Part shown: one piece after another, positions 12,556 through 25,100 of the stretch
Numbering within the stretch: position 1 is the stretch's first letter
Layout of the letters: every line of letters begins with the position of its first letter
Origin: Mortierella alpina
Taxonomy: Eukaryota; Mortierellomycota; Mortierellomycetes; Mortierellales; Mortierellaceae
Direction: 5' to 3'
Assembly: GCA_029449245.1 (NCBI GenBank)
Contig: JANATF010000001.1
Location: 1,116,001 to 1,180,000, forward strand
Length of the DNA: 64,000 nucleotides
Notes under the pieces: generated by a model
Seen by the model: only the letters and a program-made list of their open reading frames with translations
What the model was told of the DNA's origin: nothing
Database searches by the model: none
Program-made: the position numbers and the translations under genes

Positions 12556-13942
12556 CATCCTCCTTTCAGGGCTTTGCTGTCTTGGATACCCTACTGTGTT
12601 TGTTCTCTCTTTTGGATACCGTAGTCCAGCTACCTTACTGTTCTCTCTCTGAGGCCCCATTGCAACGCGATTTCATTGGTCAGCAGCTGCCCCAAAACGG
12701 CTCTTTTTTGCTCCTTTCCCCCCAAGTGCTGCAGCTCTGCAACAAAGTAATTTCGACAGGTAAAGTGCAGTAGCCCCCATGGCGCTTCGCTCATCCACAG
12801 CGCTCTCCCTCAGACGATGCTTGGATGCGCTCTCTCGCTCATGTTCCGCATATATTCGCTCTCTAGAGCACCCTGCCCCTGCTCCCTCCAACCAGCCAGT
12901 TCCAGCACCCCTCGAACCGCGACCGCGAGCGTACATCCCCAGTGCCGTATCTGTTTCTGTACCACGGGTACGTCTTGCCAGCAACCCTCGCATCATCCTG
13001 CCAGAGAGCCACGCGTCTCTACTGTGTGTGTTTGGCTACGTGGCCGCACCAAAGACATCCATCTATCTGCCCTTCCGCTCGCTTGTTGGCTCTTTGCCAG
13101 CTATTTTCTGCACCGCGCTGAGCATCCGCCCACACGGGTGTCACGTTCAGCCCAGCCCATAAATTGGCACTGACTCTTCCTTTTCTAGTTTCCCGCCCAT
13201 TGCTGTTCTCTCATTCTTTTCTTCTCTTTTCTTCTCTTCTCTTGCATTAGCACTCTCCCCTTCCTCCGTCCCTCCTCCGTCCTTCATCCTCATTGCCGCC
13301 TCGTCCTTCCGCTTCCCCTGCCTGCCAGCCCCGCCTCCCTTGGGCCTTCCCTTCGACGCCTTGTCCAGGAGACAGCTCCCCCGTCCAGCAAGGGTCTCTC
13401 GGTGCCTGAACAGCCTCGTTCTTCGCCCTCGCTTTTATTTTCCTATTCCTCCATTCCCATTCACCTCCACCCCCAAGAGCCATGATGACAGCCATTCACT
13501 AATCCCACGTTCCCACCTCGAGAATCTCAATTCGTTGACGTTCCTTTGCCACTCCAAACTATGCTGAACATCGTGTCTTCAACCGCTCCCTCAGCAAGCA
13601 CCCTCTGCTACTGTCTCGCTCCCCAAGCCCAATTTCGCTCCCTGTCCACCCCGGTCCTCCTCGGAACCACCAGCCGCTCCACAGTCTCTGCAACCGCTTC
13701 CAGCAAAGTCCTTTCAAGAACCTCTTCCTCACCAGCATTGCCTTCCTTGACCGGCTAAAAAAAAAACCACTCTTCCTTTTGCTCTTTTCCTTGTTCTTTT
13801 TTTCTCTTTTTGTTTTTCTCGCTTTCTCCTTGTAAGTTATCTCTCGCGACTTTTGACCCGCCTACTCAAAAAAAAGTGCACCCTCCCAATAGCACAGCTG
13901 TTACCACCCAGTTTTGACCGACGATCCTCTTCCTACCACCTG

Positions 13943-13949
13943 TATAAAA
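13943..13949 (+). promoter_or_regulatory. Candidate TATA box of the kinase gene
   Basis: TATAAAA preceded by CCACCTG, about 350 bases upstream of the kinase ATG and at the 3' edge of the CT-rich region. It is the best TATA match in the interval, but transcription start is unknown. Confidence 0.4.
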
Positions 13950-14297
13950 GCCTTCCCGCACCTCCGTTCCGTAACCCACTTCAGCAGAGGCTATAGCCGT
14001 TGCTGATTATATTTCTGCTCCCAGCTCGATACTCGCCTATCTTGCTTGGTTGAGCTTATAATCACCACATTTGCCTTGCTCTGTGCCACTCAAGTAGCTC
14101 TTGCGCTCTTGCCTTTTTTCTCTCTTACCTTTTTGTCTCCTTAAAACCAAAAAAAAAGAGCTCTTGCTTGTCTCCAACAAGCGTCATCTTCGTCATCTTG
14201 CTCCCCATCCTCGATCGCCCCAGATAGTCAGCACGGGGCCGTTACAGACACTCGACACACTTCTCAACCTATCTTTACACACTTCTTCCGTGCGACC

Positions 14298-16118
14298 ATG
14301 AGTCACTTGTCCGCTGTCGACTCTGTAACCGGTGCCAGGGAGAGGATCGGTGAACATCTTCGCGACCATGTTACTCAGGTGTCCTATCAGATCCTCGATA
14401 TTTTGGGCTATGGTACCTACGGGTGCATCTATCTCGCCAAAACGGTCTCGAACGCGTCTGGATCTCTGCCAGAGTACAAAGCCATCAAGTGTCTGTCCAA
14501 AAGAGGCCTGAGCTCAACCCAGTTGCTCCTGCAGCGTCAAGAGATTGATATCCATCTCTCCTTGTCCTCGGCCCAGCACGGACAGCACCCGCACATCGTG
14601 GACATGTGTTCCGTGATTGAGAACAAAGACACGCTTTACTTGGTCATGGAATACTGCTCTGGCGGCGATCTCTACGACGCCATCACATCCCAGCACTCTG
14701 CGGCTCGCGACTCTGGTGTCGATTTTGCACCACTCATGAGCCTGTCAGGCCGCTTCCTCGATGTTCATTCAGATGACTCTGTCCTCGACGCCATGACTCA
14801 GATTATCTCTGCCCTGGCCCATGCCCACACCCATCAGGTTTTTCACCGCGACCTCAAGCCAGAGAACATTCTCGTTGCGAGCGATGGCTCTCTCAAACTG
14901 GCAGATTTCGGCCTTGCCACCAAGGACCGTGTCTCGAACGACTTTGGCTGTGGCAGCTCTTTCTACATGGCACCAGAGCAGCAACAACCTTCCCGATCCT
15001 CCGGTCGCCGCCCCTATCTCCCCGCCAAGTCTGATGTCTGGTCTTTGGGCATCATTTTCCTAAACTTGCGCTTCGGCCGCAACCCTTGGAAGCTTTCGCG
15101 TGCGGACATGGATGCGACGTTTGCAGCCTATGCTGAGAACTCGGATGTGCTGCGAGAGATGTTTCCTGAGCTGTCGCCAAGCGCACTGTACTTCCTCAAG
15201 CGAGTTCTTTGTGTCGATCCCAACGATCGCGCGGACTGTTTCGAGGCTCTGGAGCTCATCCAGCGCGTTGAAACGATCACAAGTGATTGCGACGGGTTGG
15301 TTGCCGTAGAGAGCTGCAGCGACGCTCGTGCCGATTCGGAGCTGGCCTTTGAGGACTCCTCTGTCAGTTCTTCCCGTTCGTCGGGAGGCAGAAGCCTCAG
15401 CTCCGCCAGCTCCATCTCGAGCTGCTATTCCGAAGAGTATGCTGGCTACGATGCAGAGGAGCAAGAGATTGACTCGATGTTCCGCATGGACAATGACTTT
15501 GGAGCAGCCCTTCGTTATGCCTCCTCCGCGACCGACAAGGTGATGCCCACTTCAGGCCCTCGTAGTCGAGACCACTCCAGGTCCTCTAACTGGTCCATGG
15601 CCTCTTCCCACAAGTCGGGCAAGTCGTGGTCCGATATGGTTGAGGAGGACGAGATGGACTTTTCCCTACCAGTCGAGTTTGAGGAGGTCGCTTCGACGGA
15701 CGTCGTCACTCCTGCTCTGGTTATTGAGACATCCACCGATGACAAGGACGAACACGAACAGCCGTTCAACGCCACCGTCAACAACTGTGATAGCACTCAC
15801 ACCCACGCTAATGACCCCGCTGATGACAACAACACCACTTCCTCCACCCCAGACCATTCTGAATGCTATGACAACACCTCCCGCCCCCAACACTGCTACA
15901 ACACCACCTCTGACAGTTCGCGCTCCTTGGCTCCTTCCTGGTTCCTGTCACCATCGACCATTGACGATCTCCGCTTCAGTCTCGCACACGCCGGTCTCTC
16001 AAGGCTTTCAGAGCTGATGTCCTCGAGCAGTTTGTCCCGCTCTTGCTCCAGGACACTCCTTTCACCTTCTCCTGCCGTTTTTGCCTTTGGCAGTAGACTG
16101 TTGTCCAACCCGCCATGA
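14298..16118 (+). CDS. Ran1/Pat1-like (Sks1/Vhs1 type) serine/threonine protein kinase
   Basis: Single exon, 606 residues; ATG in the context GCGACCATGAG is the first in frame before the kinase domain. Kinase motifs in order: glycine loop ILGYGTYGCIYLA near residue 37, invariant lysine YKAIKCLSK near 60, HRD loop VFHRDLKPENILV near 180, DFG in LADFGLATKD near 200, APE in FYMAPEQQQ near 220, and SDVWSLGIIFLNLRFGRNPW. All catalytic residues are present, so it should be active. The LNLRFGRNPW segment and overall layout match the fungal Ran1/Ksp1/Sks1 family, whose members act in nutrient sensing and meiosis or cell-cycle control; the substrate here is unknown. The C-terminal ~270 residues are Ser/Thr/Asp-rich, low complexity and probably disordered. 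A long pyrimidine-rich leader lies upstream. Confidence 0.88.
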   Translation: MSHLSAVDSVTGARERIGEHLRDHVTQVSYQILDILGYGTYGCIYLAKTVSNASGSLPEYKAIKCLSKRGLSSTQLLLQRQEIDIHLSLSSAQHGQHPHIVDMCSVIENKDTLYLVMEYCSGGDLYDAITSQHSAARDSGVDFAPLMSLSGRFLDVHSDDSVLDAMTQIISALAHAHTHQVFHRDLKPENILVASDGSLKLADFGLATKDRVSNDFGCGSSFYMAPEQQQPSRSSGRRPYLPAKSDVWSLGIIFLNLRFGRNPWKLSRADMDATFAAYAENSDVLREMFPELSPSALYFLKRVLCVDPNDRADCFEALELIQRVETITSDCDGLVAVESCSDARADSELAFEDSSVSSSRSSGGRSLSSASSISSCYSEEYAGYDAEEQEIDSMFRMDNDFGAALRYASSATDKVMPTSGPRSRDHSRSSNWSMASSHKSGKSWSDMVEEDEMDFSLPVEFEEVASTDVVTPALVIETSTDDKDEHEQPFNATVNNCDSTHTHANDPADDNNTTSSTPDHSECYDNTSRPQHCYNTTSDSSRSLAPSWFLSPSTIDDLRFSLAHAGLSRLSELMSSSSLSRSCSRTLLSPSPAVFAFGSRLLSNPP

Positions 16119-16134
16119 CTCCAATAGGTGGCGA

Positions 16135-16201
16135 TTTTTTTTTTCTTTTTTCATTTTTTTTTGGACTCTTTTTCTTTTTTTTTTTTTTTTTTTTTTTCTT
16201 C
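16135..16201. repeat. Poly-T tracts in kinase 3' UTR
   Basis: Three closely spaced T runs (about 11, 10 and 24 bases) starting about 16 bases after the kinase stop codon. Confidence 0.85.
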
Positions 16202-16278
16202 ATAACGAGATTGATACCTCTTCCTGGCTCGTCCTTTAGACCTTTTCTTTGATTCTCAGCATCCAGGTGATGATCGAT

Positions 16279-16284
16279 AATAAA
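16279..16284 (+). terminator. Candidate polyadenylation signal for the kinase
   Basis: AATAAA within GATAATAAATAAG, about 160 bases after the kinase stop. Position fits a cleavage/polyadenylation signal; untested. Confidence 0.4.
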
Positions 16285-16904
16285 TAAGAACGAGATCTGT
16301 TGGAGCTATCTCGTCTTGATACCCATCCAAAGAATAATAGAGAAAGACACGATTTCTACAGCGGTCTATTTTATTCGCACAGCGCGCACACACCTAAAAA
16401 AAGAAAAAATAAGCACTGGCCCAATGGGCTCGCTCTGAACAAGACAACCATATACGGTCGCGCCACATCAGGACCATTTCGGCACTAGTCGACGAGCACC
16501 TTCGAGAACGGGCCCTGATCGGTCAATGAAAACCGTGTATGGTGGCTGTGGCTTTCCCAGTGCGCACATCTGGTGTGCAGGCTGCAGCATACGGCTTTAC
16601 ATTATTGTGCATACCTCCCTTGTTTCTAACCAGCAGCGTGCGTTTGCCTTTCCTGTGGCCTCGCGGAGCAAGCAGCGTGTGTGCACAGCCGTAAGCCGAA
16701 GGTGTGGTTTTCTTTTTGCTTTGTGCTCAGCCCCTTGGATGACAGCACTTGTATTTTTAGCCCACAATCGCGGAATTCCATTTCCACGCCAAGCGCTCCC
16801 TGTGGCTCGCTCGTTGTTATTTTGCCTTTGCGCTCCGTTGTGCCTCTTTTGTCTCCGCACTTCGCATCCTCCCCCTCTGACCCCGCCGCTCACAGCTCGC
16901 CCGC

Positions 16905-18856
16905 ATGTCCTACTACCCCCCCAACCAAGGCGCCTATGGCTACCCGGGCTACCCTCCGCAGCAGCAGTATGCCGCCGGTGCGCCCATCCCGGGCTACCCG
17001 CCCATGCATCCCAGCACTGGTGTCCCAGGCTACCCGCCCCAGCCAGGCCCACCCCCGCCAGCTGGCTACGGCTACCCGGCAGCAGCGCCCGTCCCTGGCT
17101 ATGGCTATCCTGCACCGCAGCAGGCTGCCCCATCGCCCTACGGCTACCCTGCAGCCACCGCAGGATATCCCGCGCCTGCTGCAGCACCTCCAATGCAACA
17201 TGCGCCAACTATGCATCACGCTCCAGTCGCTCATGTCCCTACGATGCCCATCTCGCAGGCACCCAGCTATATGCATCAGGCTGCCAGTAATGTGCCCACA
17301 CCACAACAGGATGCAGAGTCGCTCCACAAGGCCTGCAAGGGCTTCGGTACAGATGAAAAGCGCGTCATCAGCGTCGTGGGTATGTCCAGTACTAGAATTG
17401 CAGCGCATCATACACTGCCTACCTTGAATGCACGACGACAAATGTTTTACGCTTGAGCTGACCACGCAGCTTTCCCTGATTACCTTAGCCAACAGGACGT
17501 CTGAACATCTTGCGATTGTGACATCTGTCTACAAACAATTTTATGGCAGAGACTTGGTCGAGGTCCTGGATAAGGAAACCAGCGGACACTTTGGACGAGC
17601 GCTTCATTACCTGATTTTGCCGCCTATCGTGCTCGATGCCGAACTCCTCCATGATGCCTGCATCGGCGCCGGCACCAACGAAAGAGTAAGTACACGCCAT
17701 GTCGATACAGGAAAGGAGTTACTCAGGAGAAAAAGGAGCGCATGCACGTACTGTACTGCTGTTGTGTTTAGCGTGCATGGAGGGTGTTGCTGGGACGCAG
17801 GACAAGAAGCACTCGGGCGCAATAGTCATCGGAACGTCATCACATCATCCGCATCGATTGTTTTTTTACTGCCGACTGGCAGAAGAGCTCAAACACCATT
17901 CTTCAGCCCACAGTTCAACTGCCGGCAAGGCAGTAGGAATCGCCGTCTGTACCTCCCGGTTCAGTAATTTTATACACCGACAACAAAGATACGTTCCGTT
18001 AACACCTTCTTTTTTTCCCACTGTATAGTGCCTGATTCAGGTTCTCGTTGGAAGGTCTAACGCCGATATGGCACAACTCAAAAACATGTATTACTCTAAA
18101 TACCACAAGTCCTTGGAGAGCGTCGTCAAATCAGACGTGAGCGGCTACTTTGAAAAGTTGCTTATGGTTTGCATGCAGGTAAGGAGAAACGATGGGAAGA
18201 TCCTATTTGGCCCTGTTAGTACGTGCCAAGATTCTTAATGGCTTTCCCTTATTATAACACCTACAGGGAACCAGAGACGAAATTGGACATTATCAGTACA
18301 ACGTGGAGGCCGATGTGCAAAGTCTCTACAAGGCGGGAGAAGGAAGAATGGGCACGGATGAATCCACATTCATACACATCCTCACCAACAGGCCAGATGC
18401 ACATCTCCGTGCAGTATTCCAGCAATATCAGCAGCGCCATGGCAAGAAATTTACCAAGGTCATCAAGAAGGAGTTCTCGGGCTGGATCAAGACCGCATTA
18501 TGTTACCTCGGTAAGAAGTCAAAACTGTCTCACTGCTGTCAAGTGAAGGAGTCAGCGTCGATGTAAAACTGGAGGCGACTAACATATATGCGTCTTGTAC
18601 TTTCACAGTCAACTGGATCAACAACCCGGCACACTGCATCGCCAAAAACTTGGAAAAGGCCATGGAAGGCATGGGTACAGATGATCAGTCATTAACACGC
18701 TTGCTGGTCAGGAACAGGACTCAACCTTTCATGACCTCGGTCAAGGCAGCCTACGCTGCAAAGTACAAACGCTCTTTGCGAGACCGTGTCAAGGGCGAGA
18801 CCAGTGGAGACTACCGACGCACTTTGCTGATGACTATCGGTGAACCAGAACGCTAG
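16905..18856 (+). CDS. Annexin with Pro/Gly/Tyr-rich N-terminal tail
   Basis: Calcium-dependent phospholipid-binding protein. Exons: 16905-17379, 17489-17685, 18029-18178, 18267-18510, 18609-18856; 437 residues with closing phases. The first ~135 residues are a tail built from GYP/YPP-type repeats (YGYPGYPPQQQ, GYGYPAAAP) as in annexin A7/A11-type proteins. Four annexin repeats follow, each with a type II calcium-site start: KGFGTDEKRV, GAGTNERCLI (spliced), EGRMGTDEST and EGMGTDDQSL. Repeat helices such as VYKQFYGRDL, YSKYHKSLES, YQQRHGKKFT and YAAKYKRSLRDRVKGETSGD are typical. Likely cytosolic and recruited to membranes when calcium rises. The exon 1 donor GTATGT and a CC-AAC-AGG acceptor were chosen because they restore VVANRTSEHL at the usual annexin position. 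Confidence 0.92.
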
Positions 18857-19183
18857 GAGCAACCTCGACAGTCATACGTACTCTGCCTGTAGAGACCGAA
18901 TGACAGAGCAAGCGAGGATTGAACCCGCCAGCGACTTCGTGCTTCGTGTTTAACAACTGTCCTCGTCAGGCTCCATCTAATATATATATCTATCTCACTG
19001 ATTAAACACCTATCTAATTCTTTTGACCCTCGCCGACGTCCTTGGAGTTGGGATCGCACAGCAAACATTCTGATGAGCAGAACTCTTCCTTGTCTTTCTT
19101 TTCATTTTTTTTTATTTCTTTTTTATCTAGCGGCGAATGTGATTTTAAGATATTGATATCGTCGCCCATTCCTCCTAACATTC
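18857..19183. other. Convergent intergenic region
   Basis: 327 bases between the stops of the annexin (plus) and the giant gene (minus). AT-rich with TATATATAT at about 18981 and T runs near 19110. A B-box-like GGGTTCAATCC occurs on the minus strand near 18920 but no tRNA fold surrounds it. Confidence 0.5.
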
Positions 19184-22100
19184 CTAACCGCGGTGAGGAC
19201 CCAATGCTCTCAAGCGCTCCAGAGTGAGCTCGTCAGGCAGCTCCTCTCCAAAGTGTCCGTACAGCTTCTCAGCGAACATCGCGACAATCTCAGGCAAACG
19301 AAGGTTATCAATGCGAGACGCCTCCTGGGCCTTACCCTGGGCAGCATCGCGAGCATCCTCCATCAAGAGCTGGCCCGACTGATCGTCGAGGCGCATGAAT
19401 CCCTCCAGCTCATGAGGTGCATCTTGCCAGCCCCCAACATGGAGCGACACCCAGGCACGAGGGCGCAGGTGAGCGGGGAGCTCTCTCAAATGCTCGGCAG
19501 TGCCGGAGCGAAGATCAATGACACCAACAGAGGCACCGGTGTTTGGTTCAATTCCTACATCGGGCAACTGAGGCAAAGTGGACACTAATAAAAGAAAGAG
19601 CGGATGTGTTAGGCTCGTCAATATCTTAATCCACACCACCAACATCCGACACCTATACACAATGACATGAAATACTTACAGTCAAAGACCGTCTTCTTGC
19701 TCGTTTCTTCTACCGAGACGGTGGTGCTGCTACTGCGATTGGCAGCGTCGGCGGCAGCATCGGCAGAACCACTCTCCTGGACCAAAGACCTCTCGGTGGT
19801 GGTGAAGACCGATCCATCGTCATGCGTCGACGTGATCTGGTGCTCGGTCACGGTCTGGTCCCTCTCGACTATGACAACCTCCTTGGCAATCAACTCGGAA
19901 ACCTCGACATCCTCCACAATCTCCTCAATCTCCTCAACCTCCTCGAACGTCTCGTACGTCTTGACCTCGTAAGTCCACTTCTCGCTGACGGTAGTCTCAC
20001 GCTCGGTCCACTCAACATCGAACTTCTCCTTGTAGGTAACCTGGAAGGCCTCCTTGGCGGATTCAATGGTCTCATGGGGTCCATCCAGCTTGTAGTCAGT
20101 CTCTCCCCAGCGGATGTAGACGTAGTAAACCCTCGTCTCGCTGTCAAAGATGAGCTGAGTGACATAGGTGATGCCAGTGCTCTTCTCGATCAGGACAGAG
20201 TCGTAGACATCCTCGTCAAAGTACACATAGGACGTCTTGGCGATGGGGCAGACGTGATCGACATGGGCCTTGCGGGTGGTGAGAACCTGGACGGACCGCT
20301 TCCAAACACCATCGACCTTGTTAAGCGCACCAGAAGCAACCTCACCGGCACCCGAGGCAAGACGGCGGAACCAAGACGTTTCCTTGGCAACAGCGGGCTG
20401 AGCAACAACGCCAGTCTCCTTGGTAGTGGTAACCACCTTGATAATCTCTTCACCATCAGTGATCTCCACATCCTTGCTTTCGTGCTGGTCCACCACAATC
20501 TCCATGTCATTTGGCATGATCCTGAACTCCTGGTCCGTAGTCGATGCCTCCAACTCCACCTCGCGAGAGATGCTGGTCGAGATCTCGGTTTCTTCGACAA
20601 TCTCCTCAACTTCCTCAATCTCCTCGATCTCCTCGTAGGTCTTGACCTCGTAGGTCCACTTCTCGCTGACGGTAGTCTCACGCTCGGTCCACTCGATATC
20701 GAACTTCTCCTTGTAGTTGACCTGGAAAGCCTCCTTGGCGGATTCGATGGTCTCGTGAGGTCCATCCAACTTGTAGTCGGTCTCACCCCAGCGGTAGTAG
20801 ACATAGAACACCTTGGTCTCGCTGTCAAAGATGAGCTGGGTCACATAGGTGATACCGCTGCTCTTCTCAGTAAGGACAGAGTCGTAAACCTCGTCATCGT
20901 AGTAGACGTAGGCAGTCTTTGCGAGGGGGCAAACATGATCAACCTTGGCCTTGCGGACAGTGAGAACCTGGACAGTGCGCGTCCAGACGCCATCAACCTT
21001 GTGGAGAGCGCCAGAGGCGGCATTGCCAGCACTGTGAGCGGCACTACCAGCAACTCCAACAGCGACCGCAGCTGTGCCAACGGCGAGAGCGCCTGCTCCA
21101 ACAGCAGCAGCCTCGGCGGTAGAGAGGACGCGTCGGAACCAGGACGCCTTCGCAGGGACAGCAGGCTGAACGATGACGCCAACCTCCCTGTCAACAATAG
21201 TTTCCTTGACCGTATCCCCGGAGACGGCCACGGACTCAACGATGTCCTCGATAGTAGCTTCCACAACGACTCGCTCCTTCTCAGGGGTCGCAGTAACTGT
21301 CTCCTTGGACTTTATCTGCTGATCAACAACGACAACAGTCTCTTGAGTCTGCTGAACGACAGCCTCCTCCTTGATTGCGGTCGTCAAGGTATCGATTTGG
21401 ACAGTGCGATCATCGACAACAATCTCCCTCTCATGAGCAATAATCACTGCGGCTTCGGTCTCCTCAACGACCTCCTCAATTTCCTCAACCTCCTCGAAGG
21501 TCTCGTAGGTCTTAACTTCGTAGGTCCAGCGATCTACAAATATAATACACCAGAATAAGGACACAGCAATAACAAAAAAAGATCCGCAAGCGCGTTCAGA
21601 TCATGAGAAACAATACTTACCGTTAGTAGCGATCTCGCGCTCCTTCCACTCGACATCGAACTTCTCCTTGTAAGAGACCTGGAAGGCCTCCTTAGCAGAC
21701 TGGACAGTTTCGTGGGGTCCATCCAACGAGTACTCGGTCTCTCCCCAGCGGTAGTAGACGTAGTACACCTTGGTCTCGCTATCAAAGATGAGCTGGGTCA
21801 CATAGGTGATGCCAGTGCTCTTCTCAATGAGAACAGAGTCGTAGACCTCATCGTCAAAGTAGACATAGGATGTCTTGGCAATAGGGCAGACGTGATCGAC
21901 ATGAGCCTTGCGGATGTTGAAGACCTTGACTGTGCGCTTCCAGACGCCGTCAACCTTCTCCAGAGCACCAGTGGCGACATGAGAAGCTGAAATTGCGACT
22001 CCAGCTGCAAGGGCACCGGCACCACCAAGAGCACCACCAAGAGTACGGCGGAGCCAGGACGATTTCTCAGAGCCAGCAGGCTTTGCAACTACTCCGGTGA

Positions 22101-25100
22101 CTTTTTCGACAACGACCTCCGTGACTGTCTCCTTCTCACCCTCAGCGACAACGATCTCCTTCTTGGTCTCGTGCTCAACAGTGACGACTTCCTCAGTAAC
22201 AGTGGTGGTGGTCTCCTCGGTGATCTTGGTGTTGCTGTCAACCTCGATCTCCTGCTCGCGAGCGATGATGATCTCGGCCTGGGTCTCTTCGACGATTTCC
22301 TCAACCTCCTCGATTTCCTCGAAGGTCTCGTAGGTCTTGACCTCATAGATCCAGCGCTCTATATAAACCAGTTGTAAATATTATAAGTATCAATTGCTAC
22401 TTTTGACATTCAAAAGCACATCAGTTTTCAACAAAAACACAACACTTACCGCTAGTGGCCGTCTCGCGCTCCTTCCACTCAACATCGAACTTCTCCTTGT
22501 AGGTGACCTGGAAGGCCTCCTTAGCAGAGTCGATGGTCTTGTGAGGTCCATCCAACTTGTAGTCGGTCTCTCCCCAACGGTAGTAGACGTAGTACACATT
22601 GGTCTGGCTGTCAAAGATGAGCTGGGTCACATAGGTGATGCCAGTGCTCTTCTCAGTCAGCACAGAGTCGTAGACCTCGTCATCGTAGTAGACGTAGGCG
22701 GTCTTTGCGAGGGGGCAAACATGATCAACCTTGGCCTTGCGGACAGTGAGAACCTGTACAGTGCGCTTCCAGACGCCATCAACCTTGTGGAGAGCGCCAG
22801 AGGCAGCATTGCCAGCGCCGTGGGCGGCACCAACAGCAACTCCAACAGCAGCAGCTCCGGTTCCAACAACGAGAGCACCTGCTCCCGCAGCAGCAGCCTC
22901 AGCGGTAGAGAGGGCGCGGCGGAACCAGGAGGTCGACTTCTCGACGGCAGGCTGAGCAACGACTCCAGTCTCCTTCTCGGTAATGACCTCCCTTACGGTC
23001 TCTGTCTCCTGCTCAGCGACAACGATCTCCTTCTTGGTCGCATGCTCGAGAGTGACAACCTCCTCAGTGACAGTGGTGGTGGTCTCCTCGGTGATCTTGG
23101 TGTTGTCGACCTCAATCTCCTTCGCGTGAGCAATAATGATCTCGGCCTCGGTCTCCTCGATGACCTCCTCAATTTCCTCAACCTCTTCAAACGTCTCGTA
23201 TGTCTTGACCTCGTAGATCCACTTCTCGCTAGTGGCCGTCTCGCGCTCGGTCCACTGGACATCGAACTTCTCCTTGTAGGTGACCTGGAAGGCCTCCTTA
23301 GCAGACTCGATGGTCTCGTGGGGTCCATCCAACGAGTACTCGGTCTCTCCCCAGCGGTAGTAGACGTAGTACACCTTGGTCTCGCTGTCAAAGATGAGCT
23401 GGGTCACGTAGGTGATACCAGTGCTCTTCTCAGTGAGGACAGAGTCATAGACCTCGTCATCATAGTAGACGTAGGCAGTCTTTGCGAGGGGGCAGACATG
23501 ATCAACCTTGGCCTTGCGAGTGGTGAGAACCTGAACAGTGCGCTTCCAGACGCCATCGGCCTTGTGCAGGACGCCAGAGGCGGCATTGCCAGCACCGTGG
23601 GCGGCACCAACAGTAACTCCAACAGCAACAGCACCGGCGCCCACGACGAGAGCACCTGCTCCAAGAGCAGCAGCCTCAGCGCTACCGAGAGCGCGGCGGA
23701 ACCATGATGATTTCTCAGGAACGGCAGGATTGGCCACCTTGGCAGTCTCCTTGGTGATCACAACCTCCTTGATGGTCTCCTCAACAGTGGTCTCCTCGGT
23801 CTCCTCAACGATGGTCTCCTCGGTCTCCTCAGTCTGCTCAATGACAACTTCTTCCTTCTTCTCTACTACGACCTCCTTCTCCTCATCGATGACGGCCGTC
23901 TCCTCAACAACCGCAACATCATCCTTCTTGATGACGATCTCCTTCTGGGTGTCTTCAACAACAACGACCTCCTTGGTAACGTGCTCGAGAACGACCTCTC
24001 CAGATCCTGTGATTGTGCCAGTGGTCTGGGTAGTCTCAGTGGTGTCAGTCTGCTCACTCTGCTCGCGAGCAATGATGGTCTGCACCTCGGTCTCCTCAAC
24101 AACTTCCTCAACCTCCTCGATCTCCTCGAAGGTCTCGTAAGTTTTGACTTCGTAGGTCCAACGCTCTGTGGAAATCGATTGAAAATGATATTAGAAAACT
24201 CAACAATGAAAATCATGAGTACTTGTAAGCTACATCATGAATGCAGTACTTACCGCTAGTGCTGGTCTCGCGCTCGGTCCACTCGACATCGAACTTCTCC
24301 TTGTAGGTGACCTGGAAGGCCTCCTTAGCAGACTCGATGGTCTCGTGAGGTCCATCCAACTTGTAGTCAGTCTCTCCCCAACGGTAGTAGACGTAGTACA
24401 CATTGGTCTGGCTGTCAAAGATGAGCTGGGTCACATAGGTGATGCCAGTGCTCTTCTCAGTCAGCACAGAGTCGTAGACCTCGTCATCGTAGTAGACGTA
24501 GGCAGTCTTTGCGAGGGGGCAGACATGATCAACCTTGGCCTTGCGGATAGTGAGAACCTGGACAGTGCGCTTCCAGACGCCATCAGCCTTGTGCAGAGCA
24601 CCAGAGGCGACATTGCCAGCAGTGTGAGCGGCACCTCCAGCAACTCCAACAGCGACAGCACCGGCACCAACGACGAGAGTACCTGCTCCGACAGCAGCAG
24701 CCTCGGCGCTATTGAGTGCGCGGCGGAACCAGGAAGCCTTCGCAGGGACGGCAGGCTTTGCAACTACTCCTGTCTCCTTCTGGATGATGACCTCCTTGGC
24801 AACCTGGTCGTGCTCTTCAACCTCCTCAACGACGACAGTCTCCTTGGTGACATGCTCGAGGGTTACTTCCTCCTCGATGACAGTAGTGGTGGTCTCCTCG
24901 GTGATCTTGATGTCGTCAACCTCAATCTCCTTCTCACGAGCGATAATGAGCTCGGCCTGGCTCTCCTCGACGATCTCCTCAACCTCCTCGACCTCTTCAA
25001 AGGTCTCATAGGTCTTGACCTCATAGATCCACTTCTCGCTGGTGGTCGTCTCACGCTCGGTCCACTCGACATCGAAATTCTCCTTGTAGGTGACCTGGAA

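Larger units (their letters stand above)
9401..14297. other. Gene-poor, pyrimidine-rich interval upstream of the kinase gene
   Basis: About 4.9 kb with only short open frames that lack recognisable domains or plausible exon chains. The right half (12.2-14.2 kb) is strongly CT-rich, with a long CT microsatellite, and probably includes the kinase promoter and a long 5' leader. Two short plus-strand frames, 12779-13162 (127 residues, start MALRSSTALSLRRCL) and 13546-13758 (70 residues), could be upstream ORFs if the transcript starts that far away, but nothing supports them as proteins. No tRNA or mobile element was recognised. Confidence 0.5.
16119..16904. other. Intergenic region, kinase 3' UTR and annexin promoter
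   Basis: 786 bases holding the kinase 3' end with long T tracts, a candidate polyadenylation signal, and then the annexin upstream region, which becomes CT- and C-rich just before its ATG. No further gene is supported. Confidence 0.5.

Noticed and set aside
12202-12660. Ser/Leu-rich and Arg/Glu-rich open frames on both strands
   Set aside because: Products of the CT microsatellite.
18895-18970. Possible minus-strand tRNA (GGGTTCAATCC with a GCGGG/CTCGC T-stem)
   Set aside because: No anticodon stem or matching acceptor stem could be built upstream; the place of the anticodon arm is a direct repeat of CACGAAG.
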